The notes under the pieces: generated by a model
The model's input: the letters and a program-made list of their open reading frames with translations, nothing else
Databases searched by the model: none
What the model was told of the DNA's origin: nothing
Made by a program: the position numbers and the translations under genes
Shown: piece by piece, positions 32,638 through 41,845 of the stretch
Numbering within the stretch: position 1 is the stretch's first letter
Layout of the letters: every line of letters begins with the position of its first letter
Assembly (NCBI GenBank): GCA_949358305.1
Contig: OX442316.1
Location: 5,828,001 to 5,892,000 of the forward strand
From: Strigamia acuminata
Taxonomy: Eukaryota > Arthropoda > Chilopoda > Geophilomorpha > Linotaeniidae
Direction: 5' to 3'
Length of the DNA: 64,000 nt

Positions 32638-35600
32638 ATGAACAACGACAATGAGGAATTGGAGAAACAGAAGGAACCTGTGTATCAAGAGACGAACAAA
32701 GTCGTGCCGGCCAAAATAGCGATGCAACAAATCAATGATAAATACGACAGACTTCGGAGCCAAGAACCGATTGTTTTGCCCATCAATGACAACGATTTAA
32801 TGCAGGTAGATCGTGTGATATTGTGTGAAATGACTGACATGCGCTCCATTCCAATGCTCGCTAGCAAGTGCTCTTTAATTCTCTAAACGGCCTTGTCATC
32901 GGCCTTGATCACTAACGCCATCTAGTGGCCTATTACAACACTACATCCCTCCCCCCAATACAACTGTAATAAATTAGAATAAAAGAATGTACAATATTAA
33001 TTTACAATTCGAGCACAAAACATTATCACATCAAATATTAAATTTCACAATAAAGTCACTATTTTCACCAAATTGTTCCTTCACCATTTCTTCTTATTTC
33101 TTCCCCGTTTCACCTTCGTTGGCACAAAGTCCCCGTACCGGGCAGGTGGCTTGCCCTGCGTCGTCCTCGACGATCGCCTCAGATTCATCGGTAATTCAAC
33201 GTGTTGTGGTGGTTCATCCTGGAGCACCGGCTCGACGTGGGACATCCGCTCTCTTTGTAGACCCAGCTCCTCCTCCGGGATCGCCAACATTTCCATTTGG
33301 CGCGCTGGAATCGGCTCCACCTGAGGTGCCAGCTCCCTCCTCATCTCCTCCTGCGTCTCCCCTCTCTCTTCCTCTACGCACTCCTCTCTCCGCTCCTCCT
33401 CAAATTCTCGATCCTCTTTCTCCCTCTCTTCGCCCTGCAACTTTTTGAAAAACGAGGAGTTCCGTACGATGTTCTGTGAGCCTCTGCACGCTCTAATCTG
33501 GGAGCCCACAATCGAAACTATCTTAAATGGTACTGGGTCATACGGGGATATTAGTTTATTCGTTTTCCTTCTCTTAACCAAAACCAAATCTCCCACTGTC
33601 AATCCATGCTCCTTAACTTGTCTCTTTTCGTCCGCCAGTCTTTTCATTTCCGTCTTTCTCTCTTCGTCCCTTTTTCTCACTAACTTATCCTCCTGTAATG
33701 CGAAAATTTGTGGCAACCTCGTCTTAATCGGTCGGCTAAATAACAATTCTGCCGGCGGAACACCCGTTGTTGTGTGCGGCGTTGCTCTATAATTGAGTAA
33801 GAATTCACAAATTTCTTCGTGCCATTTCTTACCCTCCGTCACAGCCGCCAGGATCGCCTTATTTAAAGTCCTCATGAAGCGTTCGGCTTCGCCGTTGGCC
33901 TCTGGCCATAGCGGCGTCACCCGCTGATGCCGTATGCCCATGTCTTTCACGAACTCGGCGAATTCGCCTGATGCAAATGGCGGCCCGTTATCCGATTTAA
34001 TAACTTCTGGGATGCCCAGTTCAGAAAATCGCTTCTTCATCAAATTAATCACTCCCCGGGCTCCCGTTGACGCGACTCCATCGACGAATGGGAATCGAGA
34101 ATATTCGTCGATTAATACGCATAAGATCTTCCCATCTGGGAATGGGCCCAGGAAATCTACGGCGAGTCGCTGCCACGGCCTATCTGGAAGCTCCGTCATA
34201 ACCAATGGCGTCCTCGTTCGTATCGGCACGCAAGCCTGGCACGGCAGGCATCCCGCCACCGCTCGCTCGACTCGCGCATCTAACCCGGGAAACCATATTT
34301 TTTGTCGTAACAGCACCTTCGTTTTCACGATTCCCTGGTGCCCCCGGTGCGCCAGGGTTATCACTGCATCTCTTAGTTGTTCCGGGATGACGATCCGGTC
34401 TCCCCGCAAAACGATTCCGTCCACCGAACTCGTTAATTCGTCCTGCAAAAGTCTAAACGGTTTTAAACCCTCCTGTTTCCATAACCTGTCCCGTTCGCCT
34501 CCCGTGCACTGTAACGTCGTCCTTAACAACTGCAATTCCTTGTCCTCCGCCGTTGCCTTCGCGATCTGTTCCCGCGTCAATGAACTCGGCATGCGCGTTC
34601 TCACAACGAAATTGACGTAACGCTCGACCGCTCGTGACATTGTTACACCGCATCCCTTCTCCGCTCCCGAATGCCGCGACATATAGTCGCTTGGATTCGA
34701 AGCCCCTTTTGTGTATTTAACTTCAAACACGTATTGTTGTATGCGCAAGCAGAGGCGTTCTATTCTCGCGGACGGTCGCGACTTCCGATTCCCGAAAATG
34801 CTAATGAGAGGCTTATGATCTGTAAAAAGCACAAAAGTTATTCCGTATAAATATAAATAAAAATGTTCGATGGCCCACACGGCCGCTAAAGTCTCTCGTT
34901 CGATTTGAGAATATCTTTTCTCCACTTCTGTTAGTGTGCGACTTGCGTAGGCCACGACCCGCGGTTCCGTATCTGCCCCCTTAATCTGGGCTAAAATCGC
35001 TCCCAGCCCATTCGGGCCCGCATCGACCGTCAGATGGATCCTGGCCGTTGGGTCGTAGTATGCCAATACACTCTTATTTCCTAATTGTCCTTTAATTTCC
35101 GCCCACGCCGTCTGTTGATCTTTTCCCCAAACGAACGCTGCGTTGGCCTTCTTTGCCACGTCTCGCAATGGCTTCAACATATCCGCCATGTTTCTGACGA
35201 ATCGCGCACAATAGATGACCATTCCTAACAGGCTTTTCGCCTCAGCAACTGACTTCGGGGGTTCCATTCTTTCTACCGCCTCCACCTTACGCGGGTCTAT
35301 AGAAATGCCACTGGCCGAAAACACGTGGCCGAAGAAAACAATTCTGCCGCGGCGCAGCTCACACTTTTCCTCGTTCAGCGTCAGGCCTTTATCCTCCAAT
35401 CGTCTCAACACCGCGTGCATCGCTGCGTCATGTGCCTCGCCCGTTTTTCCTACAACGAAAATGTCATCGACAATGTTTATGCAATTAGGCAAACCTTCGA
35501 TCACTTGTCGGATCGTGTCCTGGAACAGTTCCGACGCTGAATTGATGCCAAACAGCAGCCGTTTGAAACGAAATAATCCTACGTGAGTCGCAAATACTGT

Positions 35601-38354
35601 GTATTTGCGCGACTCCCCGTCAAGTTCCACTTGATTAAAACCGTGGTTCAAGTCCAATTTTGAAAACAAGACGGCTCCTTCCGCTACCGCAATCACATCT
35701 TCTAATCGTGGTGACGTATGTCTCACCCGTTTGATAGCTCTATTGACCTCTCGCGCATCCACACACAGGCGAATGGCGTCGGGATCGGGGTCCCTTGGCT
35801 TATCCACACAATGGATCGGCGATACCCATGGCGTCGGGCCCATCCCCTCATCAATTCGCTCAATGACGTCCATTTGTAACAACCTGTCCAGCTCCTTCTC
35901 CACCTTTTTTCTTAAATGGAACGGGATAGGACGGTATCTCTGGGCTACCGGCGCCACATCTTCATCCACGTGCAGGTGTATCTGGTAGTCCTTCAGCTTA
36001 CCTACGCCCCGAAAGAGCTTCGGATATTGCTTCTTAATCTCCTCTTCCAAAGTCGTTTGTTGGACACTATTCACCACTTTCACTATACCCAAACGCTTAG
36101 CTGTTTCATAATTTAATAACGAATCCCCCGGGCGGTCAACAACATAAGCCGTCGTTGTCACACTTTCCTCTTCCCATCGTAATACCAACTCCATCCGCCC
36201 CAACAGCGGCAACAGTTCCGACGACCCGTATGTAAACAGTTTGGCTCGACTCACTTGTAACGTCGGTTTAAATGCCATATTCCTATAAATCTCTCTCCCC
36301 AAAATGTTTACCGACGTCCCCGAATCAACGACGAACTTCACCTTGTGGTTTTCCTTTCCCACCGTCAACCGCACTTCGGGCATGTTGTTCTTTCTCGTAT
36401 TTCCGTCCGTACACAGTCCAATCGTGAATAAATCCCCTTCATCATCGTCCCACTCTCTCTCTCGTTCGTAATTCACTATATTCACCTTCTGTCTGCCCTC
36501 CGTCGACTCTGTTTGCTTCGCGCGACAAAATCGCACAAAATGCCCCGTTTTTCCGCATCCTCTACACGTGACACCCCTCGCTGGGCAGTCTTGCGGGCTC
36601 GGATGTGGCCAGTTTCTCCCGCAATTAAAGCACCGTCTGCCTGCCGCTCCCACCGATCCACTTCGAGATCCGCCCGTCGCAAATTCGCTCCGCCGATTCT
36701 CCATACTACTGTTCGTCCTTTTGCGGGCATTCTCCATTTTACGTACCAAATTTACCTCGACTGGCGTCTCCTTATCTCCTCCCTCCATTTGCCTTGCTTG
36801 CCATTCCGATGCTTCGTAGCCACGGCCCATATCAAGAAGCTGCTTCAACGTCAAAGTATCGTCGCGTAACCCCTGTCGACGTAGGCGATTCATACTTGTC
36901 CCCAATATAAGCTGCGATTTGATCTCTCTGTCATCGTCGTGGAACTCGCATCCCACCGCCAGGTGTCGTAGGCGCATCTGATATCTATCTAAAGTCTCAT
37001 TCGTCTCTTGCCGAGACACACGGAAAGTATACACACAGAATTCCTTATTTTTAGTCGGAATAAAATAAGTTGTTAAAGCCTCTTTTACCGATTTATAATC
37101 CTTCACCGCAATTGTCAAGGTCTCGTACACTGTAAACACTTCTTCCCCTGCTTGATGTAATAAAGTCGCCATTTTTCTGTTATCGTCCGTAATTCCCGCC
37201 GCTATTAAATACATCTCCAACCTGCTCAACCATCTCTTCCACCGCTGTGACTGCGTCGTGGTCTCACCGTGCACGTCAAACGGAGGAATACCGGTTGTTT
37301 GCACGAAACTTGCCACGCCCACCGTCGCCACGGCTGTGGGCTTCGTCTCTTCCGCCATGACAGTGAATCAGCTCAATCGTTATTTTCAACACGAAAAAAA
37401 CTCACGCACCATCGCTTCAAAAGTCACTAAATGTCCAATCCCACGTATGCACTTTTCATCTCGTCGCCAATGTGATATTGTGTGAAATGACTGACATGCG
37501 CTCCATTCCAATGCTCGCTAGCAAGTGCTCTTTAATTCTCTAAACGGCCTTGTCATCGGCCTTGATCACTAACGCCATCTAGTGGCCTATTACAACACTA
37601 CAGATCGAAATAACAATTTTCTTATGTATAACTGCTTCAAGCGTGCTTTAAAGTCTCGCATTTCTCAAGCGGAATGGGAAACTTAATATAGAATGGTTAC
37701 AGTTTGGGAAATCCTGAATTACGCCATAGTTTTTCGTAATTATTACATTTTTTTTTTTTTTTTTTTTAGATTGAAATGTTTTTCCAGAGCCACAAAACAA
37801 CGGTTCACGTGTGTCCATCACTGGTCAACGTGTATTTGGCTGGGCCGTTGGGGGCGGGAGAAACACCCGTGTGGGAACTGAAATACACGGGCATTTTGGT
37901 GCTTTTGTTGGACCGTGGAGAGACCAAAGCTCGCACCAGACGGCAAATCCGCCTCGCAGTCGCCGAACGAGGCACTGGTTTCGTGCTGTGGCAAGACGTG
38001 ATCAACAATCTTACTAATTACGCCGTCCACGACCCCGCTTTTCATACGATGTACTTGTCGACCGACCACCGATGCATGGTCGGGTTCAGCTTCGACGAAG
38101 CGACGGCGGCGAAACAGTTGATCGAACGAATCGATAGACTCACGTCGGACCCGGCTAATATCTCGTTGTCGGGGCCGCCGACGACTAAAAAGAACAAATC
38201 GAAACGCTGCAAGAGAGAGAAAATCAAACTACCCAAAAAGACTGACATTTCGACGCCATGTTGTTTCCAACACGTGACTAGATTGGATATGGCCGACAGA
38301 GCCAATCTGTATTCGTTATCTACCATGACCAGTGCCAAAGAATCTCCCGAATAA
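32638..38354 (+). CDS. EVH1 (WH1) plus CRIB-like protein, WASP-related, no VCA
   Basis: Two exons, 32,638-32,805 and 37,770-38,354, give 250 aa. The junction CAG|ATT is phase 0 with consensus borders. Residues 65-180 read as an EVH1/WH1 domain by comparison with WASP: VYLAGP, then VWELKYTGILVLLLDRGE, GFVLWQDVI, PAFHTMYLSTDHRC and GFSFDEATAAKQL align in order. After a lysine-rich stretch (about 194-213), residues 216-229 (ISTPCCFQHVTRLD) match the Cdc42/Rac-binding CRIB pattern I-S-x-P-x2-F-x-H. No proline-rich or Arp2/3-activating VCA region follows. It could be an adaptor or competitor in Cdc42-actin signalling; that is inference. A Ty3/Gypsy element occupies most of its 4.96-kb intron. Confidence 0.7.
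32814..32945 (-). repeat. 3' LTR of the Gypsy element (132 bp)
   Basis: It is identical to 37,471-37,602. On the plus strand it starts TGTGATATTGTG and ends AACACTACA. It carries CCACTAGATGGCG on the minus strand (32,916-32,928), a close match to the CTCF core consensus. The length is unusually small for a Ty3/Gypsy LTR. Confidence 0.97.
33081..37358 (-). CDS. Gag-Pol polyprotein of the Gypsy element
   Basis: A single 1,425-aa frame starts 112 bp inside the 5' LTR. Order: capsid-like Gag (about 1-240); two zinc knuckles (about 243-278, the second a standard C-x2-C-x4-H-x4-C); aspartic protease with DSGT near 345; reverse transcriptase about 460-640, where the usual Y-x-D-D catalytic box reads I-V-D-D near 629-632; RNase H from about 770; integrase with an H-H-C-C zinc domain, then the D,D-35-E core; and a charged C-terminal tail. 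No frameshift separates gag from pol. All catalytic acidic residues I can locate are in place, so it may be active. Gene order identifies Ty3/Gypsy (Metaviridae-type), not Copia or BEL. Confidence 0.97.
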   Translation of the reverse strand: MAEETKPTAVATVGVASFVQTTGIPPFDVHGETTTQSQRWKRWLSRLEMYLIAAGITDDNRKMATLLHQAGEEVFTVYETLTIAVKDYKSVKEALTTYFIPTKNKEFCVYTFRVSRQETNETLDRYQMRLRHLAVGCEFHDDDREIKSQLILGTSMNRLRRQGLRDDTLTLKQLLDMGRGYEASEWQARQMEGGDKETPVEVNLVRKMENARKRTNSSMENRRSEFATGGSRSGSVGAAGRRCFNCGRNWPHPSPQDCPARGVTCRGCGKTGHFVRFCRAKQTESTEGRQKVNIVNYEREREWDDDEGDLFTIGLCTDGNTRKNNMPEVRLTVGKENHKVKFVVDSGTSVNILGREIYRNMAFKPTLQVSRAKLFTYGSSELLPLLGRMELVLRWEEESVTTTAYVVDRPGDSLLNYETAKRLGIVKVVNSVQQTTLEEEIKKQYPKLFRGVGKLKDYQIHLHVDEDVAPVAQRYRPIPFHLRKKVEKELDRLLQMDVIERIDEGMGPTPWVSPIHCVDKPRDPDPDAIRLCVDAREVNRAIKRVRHTSPRLEDVIAVAEGAVLFSKLDLNHGFNQVELDGESRKYTVFATHVGLFRFKRLLFGINSASELFQDTIRQVIEGLPNCINIVDDIFVVGKTGEAHDAAMHAVLRRLEDKGLTLNEEKCELRRGRIVFFGHVFSASGISIDPRKVEAVERMEPPKSVAEAKSLLGMVIYCARFVRNMADMLKPLRDVAKKANAAFVWGKDQQTAWAEIKGQLGNKSVLAYYDPTARIHLTVDAGPNGLGAILAQIKGADTEPRVVAYASRTLTEVEKRYSQIERETLAAVWAIEHFYLYLYGITFVLFTDHKPLISIFGNRKSRPSARIERLCLRIQQYVFEVKYTKGASNPSDYMSRHSGAEKGCGVTMSRAVERYVNFVVRTRMPSSLTREQIAKATAEDKELQLLRTTLQCTGGERDRLWKQEGLKPFRLLQDELTSSVDGIVLRGDRIVIPEQLRDAVITLAHRGHQGIVKTKVLLRQKIWFPGLDARVERAVAGCLPCQACVPIRTRTPLVMTELPDRPWQRLAVDFLGPFPDGKILCVLIDEYSRFPFVDGVASTGARGVINLMKKRFSELGIPEVIKSDNGPPFASGEFAEFVKDMGIRHQRVTPLWPEANGEAERFMRTLNKAILAAVTEGKKWHEEICEFLLNYRATPHTTTGVPPAELLFSRPIKTRLPQIFALQEDKLVRKRDEERKTEMKRLADEKRQVKEHGLTVGDLVLVKRRKTNKLISPYDPVPFKIVSIVGSQIRACRGSQNIVRNSSFFKKLQGEEREKEDREFEEERREECVEEERGETQEEMRRELAPQVEPIPARQMEMLAIPEEELGLQRERMSHVEPVLQDEPPQHVELPMNLRRSSRTTQGKPPARYGDFVPTKVKRGRNKKKW
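37471..37602 (-). repeat. 5' LTR of the Gypsy element (132 bp)
   Basis: It is identical over its full length to the other LTR. It would hold the promoter for the minus-strand element. No clear TATA box is visible in 132 bp, so transcription may use an initiator-type promoter. The CTCF-like word lies at 37,573-37,585. Confidence 0.97.
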
Positions 38355-41010
38355 TCGAAACTCACATAAATTTGCATTCATTGTGTTCGGACTACATACA
38401 GTAGTCAATGTCTTCAGTGTACTATGATTGTAAATAGGTTAAGCGTGTACGAGTTGTGTTAATTTTTTTTATTTTGTCTTTTTGTCTTTTTTTTTAAAGT
38501 GCCTTAAAATGATTGTGATAATAATACAACCAACTTGTACTTTTATATGAATTAATCAATCACCTTGTAAATACGAAAATGCTATATTAATTAAATGAAA
38601 TTTAAGGAAAATTTTTTTTTATTTCTTTTTCTGCGTAAATTGGTCTTTTTTTGGGTTTGGCCATCCGTTAATGTATGAAACAGGATGGGTGAGTGTTTTT
38701 TGTTATCCAATTTGTGAAACAGAAAAGAATTTTCAGACTATAGTCATCATAATTATAAAGTTCTTTATCAAAGCGAGGTCACTGCTCTTAGGTTGTGAGT
38801 GGTGCGTAATATACGATGTAAATTCACATAGTTTTCGCAGTATTTATATAATCGTGCAAACAACAAACACTGAATTAACAGATCTTGACTTGATCTATTG
38901 AATGACCGTGCATTTTCGAGCAACCATAGCAAATTCTACTATACCGAATGAATGGGATAATTGGGAATGTAAATATTCGTGATAAGTGCAAGAAAGAAAC
39001 ATGACTAGTGGATATTCTCGAGGGTTAGCGAGCATTTACACGCCTTGAATACAAATACAACATATCTATTAATACAGTATAATATAAAAAACAATTCCTT
39101 CCCCCGACTTAAAGCTGTTTAGCTTTTTCCTTGTGTTGAAACACCCATTCATATGCATTTTACATTGATGTAATTAAACTGTATTGTCCAATATCCAGGT
39201 CAGAAATTGCAATAACCAATGTTAAGAGGCAATAAACCAGTTCAAGTGGCACGAATTATAAATTGGATAATTTTTTGGTCAAAAAATGAGCCAAAAAAAA
39301 TTTTTTTAAGTAAAAATAAAAATAAAAACAAAAGTATTTTGGGTAAAATTCTATTCTAAAAATAAAAACAAAACAAAACCTTGACCGTGGGATCGGCTCA
39401 TAGATTGATATCAGTGTTTCACCGAGGCGAGGTCAGGAGAAACGATTTTTAAACAATAAATGAATTCAAAGACGTAACTACTACCCACATAATTTTGGCA
39501 ATTCTTATTTATGTCTGCGAAATTTCTGTCAACACTTGATTTGTTTGACTGCAATGAAGTGAGTAAATAAATTGAAGGATAACAAGTGAGTTTGATTGCC
39601 ATGTGCCAACGTGATTGGGTTTTACAACCAGGTGGTTAAAATCAAATTGCATAGCGAGTCAATCAAAGATGGCACGTAGACTGTCACTCAGTTTCTCAAT
39701 TGCAGGTAGAAAGCACTTATGATCGCGTCAAAACAAATGCATTCGTACAAGAAAATCGACGATAAATCAAAATAGAATGACATCAAAATGTAATCACTCG
39801 AATAAATCATTCGAAATTACTAATTAGAGTCGTTAGCAGTCATTCGGATTGGTTTAAATAATAATTTTAAAAAAAAAGTTTCAACTAATTACATAATGGA
39901 TCGTGCGAAAGGCACATCTGTTCCAGATTAAATTACAAAGTTTAATTAAATTGACATAACACGCTTATATAATAAGAAAGAAAAGTGGAAAGCGAAAAGT
40001 TATCCAAAATTGCAACTTTGCACTTATGGGGGCATTTATATAAGTATATAATTCCGAAAAAGCAATTTTTTTTTTTTTTTTTTTTTAGTTTGGACTAAAT
40101 AAATCGCACCAGAGCTCTCTTATTTTGCTCCACTGAAGCCTAATCAAGCCATCAGTTTTCCCAGGGGTGACCACGGGAAGGTAGAGAGTTGGATTTTACA
40201 CCCCCATTTAAATTGACCAAGTTTACAATGTAAAATTACCACGAAAAACTATCTTTGCGTGTAGTTTGTCTGCAGTAGCAGAGGGTCAACGTTTCCTGCT
40301 CGCTCTGGTGTGCAGGTATGAAACTACTGATTATGATAGTGATAAAACTCTGATCATCGTTATTAAAATTAGAAATATAAATTTCCAGTCGTAAAACTAA
40401 GATTAAATTATGTCATTAAATTTGCTAACTCGTGTGAACAATATATTTTTCTAAAAAATAATCGTTAATAAAATTTCTCATAAACCAACATGTAGCAGAG
40501 TGTTTTTATAGTCTTGTTGTTTACTCGAACAGTCCATACTCTACTCAGGATACCTGAAACCATATATCAGCTCCCAGGTGCAGCCATCATAAATTTTAAC
40601 CTTGGAATGTGAGAATTTTTGACTGCCTAGTTAATCATTTCAAAATCTGATTTTTCAAAAGCATAAAATCATTTTAGTTGTCGTACAAACACACAACAAT
40701 GACTGTTTCACTGCTGTATCAAGTATCAATAGTAAAACTTAAAAAAAATATATATGTATCAACGTTTGAATTTGGCGCTCCCACTACGTCATTGCAATGG
40801 CAACCTTAAAATATCCTGTTACAAAGAAATTCCTCATTTCATTATATAATCATTTTGTAATTTAATTTTAATTTTTTAATTATTCAATACAATTTATGTT
40901 GTAAAAGATTACAAAACATTGTATTCTGCTGCATTACACTATTTTCTCGCGGTTGCAAAATCTGCTAGTGCAAGCAACTTCTGCTTAATGGAGTTTGTTT
41001 TGTTTTCGTA
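38355..41010. other. Intergenic, AT-rich, no gene seen
   Basis: The 3' untranslated region of the EVH1-CRIB gene probably extends into the first few hundred bases. The rest is AT-rich with long A or T runs (for example 40,069-40,086). Neither coding exons nor clear repeats are visible. Confidence 0.55.
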
Positions 41011-41845
41011 GGAAATCCACGCGGAAACGATGGGTGAGTTCTCATTCAGAGTTGTTTGTTTACATCCGTTAATTAATATTCCCTATTTTTGTGTGGTGAT
41101 CATGACAAATTCGATCTTGATAAATAATAAAACACGACGCACTAGGGTAGCTATTGCAATCAAAAATTAAAATAAATGATTAGTACAGATTAAATTAAAG
41201 CATGTGTCAAGAGATACCAAAAATGTTTAAATATCACCCCATCTCCAGCAGCATCAAAACAGAACTTTTATCACTTCGGTGCAATTCCAAGCACTTTAGA
41301 GGTTCTCTTTATATTTATTTTGTAACGTTTGTTTATATTTTACAATTATTTTGTCACAACAGATCAATTTGACACCTTTTTTCCTTTTTTTTCTTCCAGA
41401 TTTCAACACACTTAAAGACGGATCTCAACCACTCAACTCAATTCCATTCTCATACGTCACTAAAGACAGTTGGAAGCAAAGCAAATTAAATTAACATTTC
41501 GTGAATGAACGGGTACGTTTAAGAAGAATTACTGACCAATCCCTCATTTCATAAATTTAAATTTCCCAAAAAAATATCAAAAATAATAAAATCAACAAAT
41601 AAATAAACAAATTCCACGAAATGACAAAGTGAATTTCATTAGGCTAGTGTTACCTAATAGGAAAGTAGTCATAAATTGAAGGTAACTGAGGTCAATGACC
41701 AGAATTCCGAATAAAGGTCATGTTACCTTAAAAAAAAAATCAAAAAACTTATTTATTCCTCCCCACATGCCTACGAGCGCCTCTAAAACATCACATTGTA
41801 TCAATTTTTTAAATTACAGATCACCTCAATTCAATCCACGCACCA
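41011..41845 (+). promoter_or_regulatory. Probable 5' UTR exons of acid sphingomyelinase
   Basis: Splice-like borders suggest non-coding leader exons: a donor near 41,033 (ACGATG|GGTGAG or one base later), an acceptor TTTCTTCCAG ending at 41,399 with a donor ACG|GGTACG near 41,511, and an acceptor AAATTACAG ending at 41,819, 26 bp before the start codon. Stops occur in every frame of these segments, so they are leader sequence if real. Confidence 0.4.

Larger units (their letters stand above)
32814..37602 (-). mobile_element. Full-length Ty3/Gypsy LTR retrotransposon
   Basis: The 4,789-bp element is antisense to the host gene and lies in its intron. Two identical 132-bp LTRs begin and end TG...CA, and the 5-bp target duplication GATCG flanks it (32,809-32,813 and 37,603-37,607). 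In element sense, the segment inside the 5' LTR begins TTGGCGACGAGATG, a plausible primer-binding site, and TTGGGGGGAGGGA (32,946-32,958) is the polypurine tract before the 3' LTR. One uninterrupted gag-pol frame fills the interior. Identical LTRs and an open frame imply recent insertion. No env-like frame is present. Confidence 0.97.

Noticed and set aside
33934-34620. 228-codon plus-strand frame inside the retrotransposon
   Set aside because: It is antisense to gag-pol with no family similarity; it is a compositional shadow.
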